Source: Nguyenibacter vanlangensis (GTDB lineage Bacteria > Pseudomonadota > Alphaproteobacteria > Acetobacterales > Acetobacteraceae). From it: DNA of 64,000 nt. Shown here one piece after another: positions 44,523-52,651 of this stretch. The stretch is taken from contig NZ_CP152276.1 in assembly GCF_038719015.1 (NCBI RefSeq), positions 2,740,001 to 2,804,000 of the forward strand. The letters are read 5' to 3'. Position 1 is the stretch's first letter. Each line of letters opens with the position of its first letter. The translations under genes were made by a program, and so were the position numbers. The notes below the pieces were generated by a model. The model ran no database searches and was not told the DNA's origin. It saw only the letters and a program-made list of their open reading frames with translations.

Positions 44523-45547
44523 AGACGATCCTGACGATCCCGCTGATCCTGGCCGGCCTGGTGCCGGCCGTTCCCGCCCGCGCGCAGATCGTGGGGCCGG
44601 TCGGGCATGGGGAATTGCCGGCCTGTCCCGACAGCGGGGGCAACCATCTGAACTATGTGCCGGCGACGGGGACGTTTTCCTGCGGGACCAGCGACGGCAA
44701 TCCCGCGACGCTGACCGGCTTGACGGCGGGTACGGGCCTGGCCGGCGGCGGCACCACGGGGAACGTGACCGTGTCGCTCGGCCCAATTGGGAACAGCACC
44801 GTGCTGGGCAATGTCAGCGGCAGCACAACCGCGCCGTCGGCGCTGACCCCGGCGCAACTGACCGCCCTGGTCCAGCCCTTCACGTCCAGCCTGTCGGGCG
44901 CGGTGCCGGCCAGCGGCGGCGGCACGGCGAACTTCCTGAGGGCCGATGGAACCTGGGCCGCGCCAGCCGCGGGTGCGGGATCTGGGCTCTACAGCAAGGT
45001 CCTGTCCCCCACGCCTACGGTTGCGTCGCTGGGGTCCATAACCCTCGTCGGAGCGGCGCCGGCCGTCACGAACGCTCCGAATGGGGTTCTCGTGACGGGA
45101 ACGCCAGGATCGGGCTTTGGCTTCACTCTTGCGGCTCCCGCACCGCCGTATTCGATTACCGTCCTGGCGGCATCTGCCCCTGAACCGGTGAGCAATACCG
45201 GCCTCACTACCATTGGATTTACGAACGGAACCCAGCTTCAGATTATAAGAACCGATTCTACTGGCTATATTTGGGTTCAAAATTTCAACAGTATCTCAAG
45301 TTACAATTCGACGGCAAAAGAATCATCGCAGAGTCATTATTGGGAACCAACTACATTATTAAAGATAAGAGACGATGGAACAAATGTATATTTCATGATA
45401 TCGATGGATGGGTATAATTTCACCACACTTTATTCAACTTCGAAATCATCCGGCTTTCTTGGTGCATCTGGATACACCAAAATATTTTTCGGAACGTCGG
45501 GAGGGGCAAATTCTGTGACACTGATGTCCTGGGTGCAGGGGAACTGA
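44519..45547 (+). CDS. Secreted tail-fibre-like protein
   Basis: 342 residues from ATG 44519. It begins with a clean signal peptide (MKTILTIPLILAGLVPAVPA RA), which is unusual for a virion protein. The body has fibre-type repeats (LTAGTGLAGGGTTGNVTVSL and SGGGTANFLRADGTWAAPAA), and a C-terminal beta-rich domain of lower GC (from about 45230). Probably a receptor-binding protein or exported adhesin acquired with phage DNA. Confidence 0.65.
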   Translation: MKTILTIPLILAGLVPAVPARAQIVGPVGHGELPACPDSGGNHLNYVPATGTFSCGTSDGNPATLTGLTAGTGLAGGGTTGNVTVSLGPIGNSTVLGNVSGSTTAPSALTPAQLTALVQPFTSSLSGAVPASGGGTANFLRADGTWAAPAAGAGSGLYSKVLSPTPTVASLGSITLVGAAPAVTNAPNGVLVTGTPGSGFGFTLAAPAPPYSITVLAASAPEPVSNTGLTTIGFTNGTQLQIIRTDSTGYIWVQNFNSISSYNSTAKESSQSHYWEPTTLLKIRDDGTNVYFMISMDGYNFTTLYSTSKSSGFLGASGYTKIFFGTSGGANSVTLMSWVQGN

Positions 45548-45563
45548 TGGCCCTCTGGGGCGC

Positions 45564-45908
45564 CTATGTGCCGCGCGACATCCTCGGCGTGGCTTTCCGT
45601 TGAAGTGTAGGAATGCCCGAGAGATCGATGTTGCGCTCAGCATTCCAAGCGTCGTGATCGGCCTGAAGGTGAAGCCAGAAAGCCGCGCCTGTACCGAACA
45701 TTCTTCCGAGGCGCGCGGCCGTCGGCGTCCGGATAGGCGCCTTCCCTTTGATGATGGCCCAAAGGGTTGGACGGGAAATTCCCAGCAGGAGCGCAATTTC
45801 GGAACGACTTTTCCCGGTTCCGGAGAGGAAGCATCGGTCAAGGATTTCGCCTGGCAATGGCGGCTTTCCGGTGTCCTCGCGATAGCCTCCGTCCATGCGA
45901 CCATCCAC
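45564..45908 (-). CDS. HigA-type antitoxin / XRE regulator (no HigB beside it)
   Basis: 114 residues. KPPLPGEILDRCFLSGTGKS RSEIALLLGISRPTLWAIIK GKAPIRTPTAARLGRMFG and AAFWLHLQADHDAW match HigA throughout. Starts at GTG 45908 or ATG 45896. HigB toxins are normally encoded just upstream; no such frame exists here, so it is solitary. Confidence 0.82.
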   Translation of the reverse strand: MDGRMDGGYREDTGKPPLPGEILDRCFLSGTGKSRSEIALLLGISRPTLWAIIKGKAPIRTPTAARLGRMFGTGAAFWLHLQADHDAWNAERNIDLSGIPTLQRKATPRMSRGT

Positions 45909-46041
45909 ACTTTCGTTTACCCTGCTGCGCTACCATGGGTTAAAAATACGTCATAGTAAATGATGCTGAGCAAGCGGCGAAAGTAGACCAGAAATAGACC
46001 AAAACCCGGCTTTTCCCGAGGAAAGTAGACGGAAGTAGACG

Positions 46042-46296
46042 ATGGCAGATGGACGCAAGACCGGCGGTCGGACGAAGGGCACGCCGAACAAGGTGACGGC
46101 GGATGTGCGGGCCATGGCCGGGCAATACGGGCCCGAGATCCTGGAACGTCTGGCCTGGCTGGCCCTGAACGGTGAATCGCACGCGGTGCAGGTGGCGGCC
46201 GGGAAAGAAATCCTCGACCGGGCCTATGGCAAGGCGAAGCAGGTCACCGAGATCGAGGGCGGCCCGACACCGGTCTACCAGGTGGTGATCAACTAA
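46042..46296 (+). CDS. Phage-type small protein (terminase-small-like), 84 aa
   Basis: MADGRKTGGRTKGTPNKVTA then ILERLAWLALNGESHAVQVA AGKEILDRAYGKAKQ follows a family found at the packaging end of many prophages and sometimes annotated as small terminase or DUF5681-like. ATG 46042. No large terminase follows. Confidence 0.65.
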   Translation: MADGRKTGGRTKGTPNKVTADVRAMAGQYGPEILERLAWLALNGESHAVQVAAGKEILDRAYGKAKQVTEIEGGPTPVYQVVIN

Positions 46297-46334
46297 GAAG
46301 ATCAGGAGCGCTTCTGAGTGCGGTTGTCCGTCCC

Positions 46335-46661
46335 CTATGCAGCCGCCATTGCCCGCTTGAACGCGTCCGGTTCACGCCAGAGCACGCGCAGCAGCGTCCG
46401 CACTGCGGGGTCAAGCGTCACCCGACCCTGTTCCCAATTCCGCCAGGTCGCAACTGGAACGCCGACCAGATCAGCAATTGCGGTCTGCGTCAGGCCAAGA
46501 TGCCGGCGCACCGTTGCCGGCGTTGGGTAGACCTCGTGCGGCCCCAGCGGCGTGTCCGTACCATCTTCCCGGGCCTGGCCCGCAATATCCGCGTCCGTCG
46601 TCGCATCAAGGCGTGCCCGGTCCACGCGGCCGCCCGAAGCCCAGATCTGGTCGAGGGTCAT
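46335..46661 (-). CDS. brnA: BrnA/HigA-like antitoxin with HTH
   Basis: 108 residues from ATG 46661 (ATGA overlap with the toxin stop; ATG 46670 and 46679 also possible). MTLDQIWASGGRVDRARLDA then an HTH (LGLTQTAIADLVGVPVATWR NWEQG). Neutralises and represses the BrnT-like gene just upstream. Family assignment by pairing with BrnT; its HTH is of the XRE type seen in some BrnA partners. Confidence 0.7.
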   Translation of the reverse strand: MTLDQIWASGGRVDRARLDATTDADIAGQAREDGTDTPLGPHEVYPTPATVRRHLGLTQTAIADLVGVPVATWRNWEQGRVTLDPAVRTLLRVLWREPDAFKRAMAAA

Positions 46662-46918
46662 TCTTGCCATCTGTTCCATTCCTTCTGGTGCATGAACCGC
46701 GCCGAGATGATCCACGTCACATCGTCGCGCTGGGTATAGACCACCATGAATGGGCGTCCGTCGATCTGGCCGGCTGCCTGGATGCGGGTTTCCCCATAAT
46801 CGTGCCGGTCATCCACACGTTCCAGCACGTCGCCCAGGAACAAGCGCGCCGCGTATGCAAAATCGAAACCGCGTTCTGCAAAGCATCGATCGCTCTTAGC
46901 GTCGTCCCAGTCGAACAG
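46658..46918 (-). pseudogene. brnT: BrnT-like toxin without a usual start codon
   Basis: Reading minus: LFDWDDAKSDRCFAERGFDF AYAARLFL, then DRHDYGETRIQAAG, PFMVVYTQRDDVTWIISARF, and EWNRWQE: full-length BrnT ribonuclease toxin. But the conserved part begins directly at a CTG (46904 region) and the only in-frame codons before the upstream TGA are GCC ACG ACG GAT GCC GGG CGC; no ATG, GTG or TTG. Either CTG starts it or the start has been lost. Confidence 0.6.
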
Positions 46919-47010
46919 GCGCCCGGCATCCGTCGTGGCTCATTTATACGCTAACAGCGTATCATATGCAACGTCTCTGGCGGTTCGCCGATGTTCCTGT
47001 GCGTTCCCCA

Positions 47011-47147
47011 CTGTTCCAATAGGGCTAGCCCCAGCGGAACGTCCGGGGTGGAACAGAATTCTGTTCCAATAAAATACCATTTGATGTTTTGGAACAGTCC
47101 CGGCATAATCTCTAAGAGATTTTGGAACAGATTGCCGAAGGAACAGC
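47011..47147. promoter_or_regulatory. Candidate res site: GGAACAG repeats
   Basis: CTGTTCCAAT at 47011 and 47061, a 20-bp perfect palindrome at 47049-47068 (centre GAATTC), TTTTGGAACAG at 47087 and 47120, and GGAACAG at about 47140. Multiple inverted half-sites just upstream of a serine resolvase are typical of res or of an autoregulatory operator. Confidence 0.6.
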
Positions 47148-47149
47148 CC

Positions 47150-47716
47150 ATGCGGATCGGATATGCGCGGACCAGCACGACAGACCAGATGGCAGGGATG
47201 GCCGCCCAGGTGCGGGACCTTGAGGCGCAGGGTTGCGACAGGGTGTTCACGGAACAGGTGTCGGGCACCGTCACTGTCAGGCCGGAACTGGAAATGGCTA
47301 TCGACTATCTCCGCCGGGGCGACGCTCTGGTGGTGTGCAAGCCGGACCGGCTGGCGCGATCGACGGCCGACCTTCTGGCATTCGTGGAGCGCATCAAGGC
47401 CAAGGGGGGCGAACTGGTCATCCTATCGATGGGCGGTCAGACGCTCGACACCAGCAGCCCGACCAGCAAGCTGATGCTGTCCATGCTTGCGGCGGTGGCC
47501 GAGTTCGAGCGCGACCTGATGCTGGAACGCCAGCGGGAAGGAATCGCCAAGGCCAAGGCGGAGGGGCGCTATCTAGGCCGGAAACCCACCGCGCGAAGCC
47601 AAGCTGATGAGGTCCGCAAACTGGCGGATGAAGGGATCAGCCCCACCGAGATCGCCAAGCGGCTGGGGATCGGCCGGACGTCGGTTTACCGGTGCCTCGG
47701 GAGGGTCGCGACATAA
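47150..47716 (+). CDS. Serine resolvase/invertase
   Basis: 188 residues from ATG 47150. RIGYARTSTTDQ with the nucleophile Ser, EQVSGTVTVRPELEMAIDYL, VVCKPDRLARSTADLL, LMLSMLAAVAEFERDLMLER QREGI, and a C-terminal HTH (ISPTEIAKRLGIGRTSVYRC L). TnpR/Hin type, complete. At the right end of the element, its probable target repeats immediately upstream. Confidence 0.93.
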   Translation: MRIGYARTSTTDQMAGMAAQVRDLEAQGCDRVFTEQVSGTVTVRPELEMAIDYLRRGDALVVCKPDRLARSTADLLAFVERIKAKGGELVILSMGGQTLDTSSPTSKLMLSMLAAVAEFERDLMLERQREGIAKAKAEGRYLGRKPTARSQADEVRKLADEGISPTEIAKRLGIGRTSVYRCLGRVAT

Positions 47717-47752
47717 ACAATCGTCCGTAGATGTCCCCGAGCGTGCCTGTCT

Positions 47753-47784
47753 AACCCATGTTCTTTCATGGGTTTATTCAGGGG
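47753..47784. promoter_or_regulatory. Right-end hairpin and arm-type site of the second element
   Basis: AACCCATG (47753-47760) pairs with CATGGGTT (47767-47774). The stretch 47761-47784 matches the left arm site 31456-31479 in 19 of 24 bases, fitting an integrase arm site. Confidence 0.4.
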
Positions 47785-47828
47785 TTAAAATCGACCACAC
47801 TTCATTAAGTGATTGATTTTACATGCTA

Positions 47829-47866
47829 TTTGTAAGGAAGGTGGCGCACCCGAAAGGACTCGAACC
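47829..47866 (-). repeat. attR of the second element
   Basis: Right-hand copy of the 38-bp direct repeat (other copy 31314-31351); it includes the 3' end of the intact tRNA-Arg gene. Confidence 0.9.
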
Positions 47867-47918
47867 TCTAACCCCCAGATTCGTAGTCTGGTGCTCTATC
47901 CAATTGAGCTACGGGTGC
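47842..47918 (-). tRNA. tRNA-Arg(ACG)
   Basis: 77 bases with encoded CCA. Acceptor GCACCCG/CGGGTGC, D-arm AGCUCAAUUGGAUAGAGCA, anticodon loop with ACG (GACUACGAAUC), T-arm AGGUUCGAGUCCU. Attachment site for the 31314-47866 element. Confidence 0.96.
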
Positions 47919-48104
47919 AGCGTGGGCCGGTGTTTAGCCGAGAGGGTCGGAAACGACAACCCCCCTTTGTCCATTTTTTTACATTCCTGTTTCAGGCCCA
48001 GGTGCGCGGGGGCCGCCACCGGGGAAAGGCGACTGAAGAAGGGCGGCATCCGCCCTTGCCCGGCTTCTGCGCCGGGTGTCGGATCCGGACAGTTCGATTG
48101 ATAA

Positions 48105-48728
48105 TCAGGGGATAATTTTGCTCTGCGTCGCGGGCATGTGGCCCAGGAGCGCACGCAGGGCGGCACCGGTATCCTGGCTGTCGCCGTCCTGAGGCGCTGT
48201 GCGGTGATAGATCGCGCTGCTGCGTGCCACGGGCGTGCCCTCGACCGTGGCCAGTCCCTGGGCGAAGACCAGGCTGCGCGTAATGCGCAGCGTTTCGGCC
48301 CGCAATTCGACCCATGCGCCATGCATGGCCGGGGCCATGAAATCCAGCGTCAGGGAGACTGTCGGCAGGAACGCCGCCCGCAGATCCTCGCGGAACAGGG
48401 CGGCAAGCAGGAGATAGACGTCGCAGACGCTGGCCAGCTTGCCACCGTGGCACATCCCGGCCCGGTTGCAGCAAAGCGTCGTGACGCGGAACCCGCCCAC
48501 CAGCTCGCCCGCCTCGAGCCCGATCATGAAGCCGCCGCTGGCGGCGTCGAAGCCGCCCGGGAACGCGTCAGGCATGAAAATGAAGCCGGCGGGGGCCGGC
48601 AAAATGTCCCGGGCCGGATCGAAATGAAAGGTCACGGCCGGACGGCCCGTTTCGGCAGCCCGGCGGGCCGGCTGGCATTTGCAGCGCAGGTTCCTGGCAC
48701 GCAAGCCTCCCGACGCGATTGTTTTCAC
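48105..48728 (-). CDS. PaaI-type (hotdog) thioesterase
   Basis: Up to 207 residues from GTG 48728; GTG 48635 is an alternative, since the conserved part starts around FIFMPDAFPGGFDAASGGFM. Hotdog-fold motif RAGMCHGGKLASVCDVYLLL AALF (HGG-D pattern) and SLTLDFMAPAMHGAWVELRA mark a PaaI/YbgC-like acyl-CoA thioesterase. Substrate unknown. Single gene downstream of tRNA-Arg. Confidence 0.8.
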   Translation of the reverse strand: MKTIASGGLRARNLRCKCQPARRAAETGRPAVTFHFDPARDILPAPAGFIFMPDAFPGGFDAASGGFMIGLEAGELVGGFRVTTLCCNRAGMCHGGKLASVCDVYLLLAALFREDLRAAFLPTVSLTLDFMAPAMHGAWVELRAETLRITRSLVFAQGLATVEGTPVARSSAIYHRTAPQDGDSQDTGAALRALLGHMPATQSKIIP

Positions 48729-48804
48729 GTGACGTGCACCGTCCCGTTACGCGCAGGTCGGCCTGCCGGATGCCGCAAGACTGCGTGACCATGTGCCGGA
48801 TGCC

Positions 48805-50271
48805 TCAGGCGCAGGAGCGTCCCGGCATCAGGCGGGACATCGTGCCGATTACCAGCATGGTTGCCACGCCGATCGGCACCAGCCAGGGAAAGGCGATGGC
48901 ATGGCCGCCGGGATGCATGAGAATCAGCACCGCCATGATGACCAGCGTGCCGAGAAACGCCGCGAGCGCGTCACGTGGCCGCGCACCGGGGACCAGCATC
49001 CCGAACAAGAATGCCCCCAGAAGCGCCCCGTAGGAATAACCGGCAATGGAAAGACCGAAAATCACCACCGACTGGCTGGTGGATGAGAAGCAGGAGGCCG
49101 CGACGACCAGCAGCAACGCCCATGCCGCAGTGATGGCCCGCGACAATGCAACCACGCTCCGTCCCTGCGTCATGCTGGACGGCAGCAGGTCGGAGAGCGT
49201 CGAACCCGTCATGGCGTTCAGGGCCGAGGACAGCGATCCCATCGTGGCGCCGACGATGCCTGCGACCAGCAGGCCAGCCAGCATGGGCGGCACGTCATGG
49301 GCGATGAAGGCCGGGAACAGGCCGTCGGGCGATGCCAGGCCGAGTGCGGCCGGGGTCGCGCCCGCCCGGCGGATCCAGAGCAGAACCCCGATAGCGGACA
49401 GCACGCCGAACAGCAGGGTGACGACGACGGCGCTGCCGACCATGGCCAGGCGCGCCGCGCGCAGCGAACGGGCGGCAAGCACCCGCTGGACCATCAACTG
49501 ATCCGCGCCGTGCGAGGCCATGGAGAGGATCGCTCCTCCTACAAGGGCCGTCAGCGGGGCGTAGGGGGCGGACAGGATCGCACTGCCATGGGTGAACAGT
49601 GCAAATCGTCCGGCCTGCCAGGCCGCGTGCAACGGAGCGGCATCCAAGGCCCCTCCTGCGCTGCGCGGCAGCAGGATCGCGACGCAGAATGCGGCGCCCA
49701 GGGCATAGACACCGAACTGGATGCTGTCTGACCAGACCACGGCCCGCAGGCCGCCGATGGATGTATAAAGGGCGGTCAGGAGAGTCAGCCCAAGCAGCAC
49801 CGGCATCTGCCCCGCCGGCAGGTGGGCTGCCGCCAGCAGCGCGCAGATCGGCAGGGTGGAGGCGAAGAGCCGTACGCCTTCGGCCAGCAGCCGGGTCAGC
49901 AGGAAGGCGCCGGCCGCGAGACGCTGCATGGTCCGGCCGAAACGCTGACCCAGATATTGATACGCGCTGGTCATGCCCTGGCGCATGTAGAGCGGCAGCA
50001 GGATCCAGGCCACGACAGCGCGACCGATGATGTATCCGGCGCCGAGCCCGACAAAAACCATGCCATGGCCGTAGGCAACGCCCGGCACGCTGATCACGGT
50101 CAGGGTCGATGTCTCGGTCGCCACGATCGACAGGCAGATTGCCCAGGTCGGCATATCGTGACGGCCGACCAGGTAATCTGCGGCGGCGTGACGGCCGCGC
50201 GACAGGAACAGTGACACCGCGACCAGAATGGCCAAATATACGGCAATGACGGCAGGTTCGGTCGGGCTCAT
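48805..50271 (-). CDS. Sodium:solute symporter (SSF family)
   Basis: 488 residues, about 13 membrane helices. SSF signatures: DYLVGRHDMPTWAICLSIVA TETSTLTVISVPGVAY (Na2-site region), TSIGGLRAVVWSDSIQFGVY, GADQLMVQRVLAARS and MGSLSSALNAMTGSTLSDLL. Sits in the inner membrane; substrate not predictable (the class includes proline, pantothenate, urea and sugar carriers). ATG 50271. Confidence 0.9.
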   Translation of the reverse strand: MSPTEPAVIAVYLAILVAVSLFLSRGRHAAADYLVGRHDMPTWAICLSIVATETSTLTVISVPGVAYGHGMVFVGLGAGYIIGRAVVAWILLPLYMRQGMTSAYQYLGQRFGRTMQRLAAGAFLLTRLLAEGVRLFASTLPICALLAAAHLPAGQMPVLLGLTLLTALYTSIGGLRAVVWSDSIQFGVYALGAAFCVAILLPRSAGGALDAAPLHAAWQAGRFALFTHGSAILSAPYAPLTALVGGAILSMASHGADQLMVQRVLAARSLRAARLAMVGSAVVVTLLFGVLSAIGVLLWIRRAGATPAALGLASPDGLFPAFIAHDVPPMLAGLLVAGIVGATMGSLSSALNAMTGSTLSDLLPSSMTQGRSVVALSRAITAAWALLLVVAASCFSSTSQSVVIFGLSIAGYSYGALLGAFLFGMLVPGARPRDALAAFLGTLVIMAVLILMHPGGHAIAFPWLVPIGVATMLVIGTMSRLMPGRSCA

Positions 50272-50366
50272 GGCGGGCAGATACGGGCTCCTGCCCGAGG
50301 CGGATAGGGAACGCCGGACAGTTTCAGAGTTTTTCCCGGAGATAACAACCAGTGAAGGAGATATTC

Positions 50367-50573
50367 ATGTTCCAGGCCCGTTTTGGGGTATTGCCGCTGT
50401 TCCGGACCGTCTTTCTGACCGCCGCGCTGCTTGGTGTCTCGGCCGGGCTGTCGGCATGCAACACCATTCGTGGCGCCGGCCAGGATGTCAGTTCGGTCGG
50501 CCATGATGTCTCACGCGGGGCGCGGGTCACGCAGAATGCCATCACCCGGGCGACGTCCGCGTCGCCGAACTGA
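50367..50573 (+). CDS. Entericidin-like lipoprotein
   Basis: 68 residues from ATG 50367 with AAGGAG 6 bases upstream. Signal peptide with lipobox VSAGLSACNTIRGAGQDVSS, and the entericidin core VGHDVSRGARVTQNAITRA. Entericidins are small stress-linked cell-envelope lipoproteins. Followed by a strong terminator. Confidence 0.88.
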   Translation: MFQARFGVLPLFRTVFLTAALLGVSAGLSACNTIRGAGQDVSSVGHDVSRGARVTQNAITRATSASPN

Positions 50574-50590
50574 GGCGGGTGGGGATGCAG

Positions 50591-50624
50591 AATGCAAGAG
50601 CGACGCGTCCGCTCTTGCATTTTC
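50591..50624 (+). terminator. Rho-independent terminator after the entericidin gene
   Basis: Perfect 12-bp stem AATGCAAGAGCG (50591-50602) / CGCTCTTGCATT (50610-50621), 7-base loop, then TT. Confidence 0.8.
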
Positions 50625-50680
50625 GCCGGTTCTTTCCCAATAATAAATTCGTTCCGGTCGTGATGGCCGGTTGAATTGAC

Positions 50681-50842
50681 GTTCTCGGGGCGGGGTGAAA
50701 GTCCCCACCGGCGGTATTTGCGCCTGGTCCTTGGACCGGTTCGCATCAGCCCGCGAGCGCCCGTCAGGCCGTTGGCCGGACGGGGACAGCAGATCCGGTG
50801 AGATTCCGGGGCCGACGGTTACAGTCCGGATGATAGAGAACG
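50681..50842 (+). ncRNA. FMN riboswitch (RFN element)
   Basis: Conserved blocks in order: GGGGCGGGGTGAAAGTCCCC then ACCGGCGGT, CAGCCCGCGAGC, GGCCGACGGTTACAGTCCGG ATG and the closing ATAGAGAAC that pairs with GTTCTC at the start. FMN binding is expected to shut off the riboflavin operon that begins about 90 bases downstream. Confidence 0.95.
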
Positions 50843-50933
50843 CTGCCTGTGCGGCCGTGCCATGTCCTGGCGCGGCGACATGGGCGTGTGCGCCCCGGGT
50901 CCGTCCGGATGGATGGGACCGTTTGTCGTGGTT

Positions 50934-52049
50934 ATGCGTTCGACAGGCTCGGGGACGATGGAGGCGGCTGACGATCCGGTCGGGTCGTCGCGCGTATTCC
51001 CCTCCCCTCCCGGATTGGCGCATATCGACCTGGCGTTCCGCGCGGCGCTGGACGAGGCCGTGCGCCATATGGGCGCGACGGCGCCCAACCCCCCCGTCGG
51101 CTGCGCCATCCTGGATGCCGACGGGACGATCCTGACCGTTGCCGCCCATCATCGCGCGGGTGCCGCGCACGCCGAGGCCCTAGCCCTGCGCCAATGTGCC
51201 GACCAGGGGCTGATGGACCGCGCGGCGATCGCGGTCGTGACGCTGGAACCCTGCAACCATACCGGCCGTACCGGCCCCTGTTCCGAAGCCATCCTGGCAT
51301 CGCCGATCCGCACCGTCTGGATCGGCGCGGCGGATCCCAATCCCCGGGTCGCGGGCGGTGGGGGCGAGAGGCTGCGCGCGGCCGGGTGTGCCGTGCACGG
51401 GCTGGCCGAGCGGGATGATCCGGCGGGCCTGGCGCTGGCGGCGGACTGCCGCGCGCTGATTGCGCCCTTCGTCCATTGGTCGCGCACCGGCCGTGCGTGG
51501 CTGACGGTCAAGCAGGCGCTGGATGCCCAAGGGTCGATGATCCCGCCGGCGGGGCGGACGACGTTTACCTCGGACGCGGCGCTGACGCTGGCGCATCGGC
51601 TGCGGCGGGCGACCGATGCGGTGGTGACGGGCAGCGGCACGGTGCTGGCGGACCGGCCGGGGCTGGATGTGCGCCGGGTGGCGGACCATGCAGGGCGGGC
51701 GGCGCGGGTGCTGGCGGTGTGCGACCGGCGCGGGCGGGTGCCTGAGGATTGGCGCGCGGCGGCGGCGGGGCGGGGGTTCGAGATCGTGACCTGCGACGAC
51801 ATCGCGCGGCTGCCGGAGATGCTGGGGGCGGCGGGGGTGTTGTGGGCGCTGGTCGAGGCGGGGCCGACGCTGCTGGCGGCGGTGCGGGCCGAGGGGGTCT
51901 GGGATGACTGGCTGACCATCCGGGCCGGGGCGGAAAGTGGGGAAAAGTTGTGTTTTGCGACGCGGCGCGGGGAGGAGACGCCGTTGCGGCTGCTGCTCGG
52001 GCCGGCGCGCGATCGTTTCGTGGAGGAAACATGTTTTCCGGCATCATAG
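50934..52049 (+). CDS. ribD: Bifunctional riboflavin deaminase/reductase RibD
   Basis: About 371 residues. Deaminase domain with APNPPVGCAI, zinc-binding HAEALAL and TLEPCNHTGRTGPCSEA; reductase domain with RAWLTVKQALDAQGSMIPPA, TGSGTVLADRP, and LVEAGPTLLAAV. Acts on the pyrimidine product of RibA. Start uncertain: ATG 50934 and ATG 50958 are both in frame, neither with a strong ribosome site; the open frame reaches 50862. First gene behind the FMN riboswitch; overlaps ribE by 19 bases. Confidence 0.93.
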   Translation: MRSTGSGTMEAADDPVGSSRVFPSPPGLAHIDLAFRAALDEAVRHMGATAPNPPVGCAILDADGTILTVAAHHRAGAAHAEALALRQCADQGLMDRAAIAVVTLEPCNHTGRTGPCSEAILASPIRTVWIGAADPNPRVAGGGGERLRAAGCAVHGLAERDDPAGLALAADCRALIAPFVHWSRTGRAWLTVKQALDAQGSMIPPAGRTTFTSDAALTLAHRLRRATDAVVTGSGTVLADRPGLDVRRVADHAGRAARVLAVCDRRGRVPEDWRAAAAGRGFEIVTCDDIARLPEMLGAAGVLWALVEAGPTLLAAVRAEGVWDDWLTIRAGAESGEKLCFATRRGEETPLRLLLGPARDRFVEETCFPAS

Positions 52050-52651
52050 AGTATCTGGGCACGGTCACGGCGGCGCGCCGGGGGGAGCGGGCGCTGCATG
52101 CCGCGATCGCCACGGGGATCGGCGACCTGTCGCTGGGCGAGAGCATCGCCGTCAACGGCGTCTGCCTGACGGTGACCGCGTTCGACGATGGGGGGAACGC
52201 GTCCTTCTTCATCAGTGCCGAGACGCTGGACCGGACCAGCCTGGGCCAGTTGCGCGCGGGCGGGCGGGTCAACCTGGAGCGGGCCGTCACCCCGGCCACC
52301 CGGCTGTCGGGCCATATCGTGCAGGGCCATGTGGACGGCACCGGCCGGCTGCTGTCGGTCGAGATGGCGGGAGAGGCGCGGCGCGTGGTGTTCGCCGTGC
52401 CGTGGGCGCTGCGCCGCTATCTGGTCGAGAAAGGGTCGATCACGCTGGACGGGATCAGCCTGACGGTGAACGAGATCGGGGCGGCCGGCGCGGACGAGGC
52501 GGGGCCGGACGGGTTTCCGGTCGCGCTGATGATCATTCCCCATACCTGGACCCATACCAACCTGGGCACGCTTGCCCCCGGCGACGCGGTGAATATCGAG
52601 GTCGACGTGATCGCGAAATATGTGGAGAGCCTATGTCAATACCGGTCATGA
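52031..52651 (+). CDS. ribE: Riboflavin synthase alpha subunit
   Basis: 206 residues, two homologous lumazine-binding halves: MFSGIIEYLGTV ... ESIAVNGVCLTVTAF and GHIVQGHVDGTGRLL ... GSITLDGISLTVNEI. Dismutates dimethyl-ribityllumazine to riboflavin. ATG 52031 behind GGAGGAAAC. Overlaps both neighbours by 19 bases. Confidence 0.95.
   Translation: MFSGIIEYLGTVTAARRGERALHAAIATGIGDLSLGESIAVNGVCLTVTAFDDGGNASFFISAETLDRTSLGQLRAGGRVNLERAVTPATRLSGHIVQGHVDGTGRLLSVEMAGEARRVVFAVPWALRRYLVEKGSITLDGISLTVNEIGAAGADEAGPDGFPVALMIIPHTWTHTNLGTLAPGDAVNIEVDVIAKYVESLCQYRS

Larger units (their letters stand above)
31314..47866. mobile_element. Satellite/decayed prophage in tRNA-Arg(ACG)
   Basis: About 16.5 kb between 38-bp direct repeats, with a P4-type integrase just inside the left end. 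It carries an AlpA-like regulator, a primase-helicase, many small overlapping genes, one tail-fibre-like protein, toxin-antitoxin genes and a resolvase, but no recognisable large terminase, portal, capsid or tape-measure gene. Several broken genes show decay. Confidence 0.85.

Noticed and set aside
47011..47068. LexA operator
   Set aside because: The alphaproteobacterial LexA box is GTTC-N7-GTTC; spacing here is 6 and most copies are inverted, so a recombinase site fits better.
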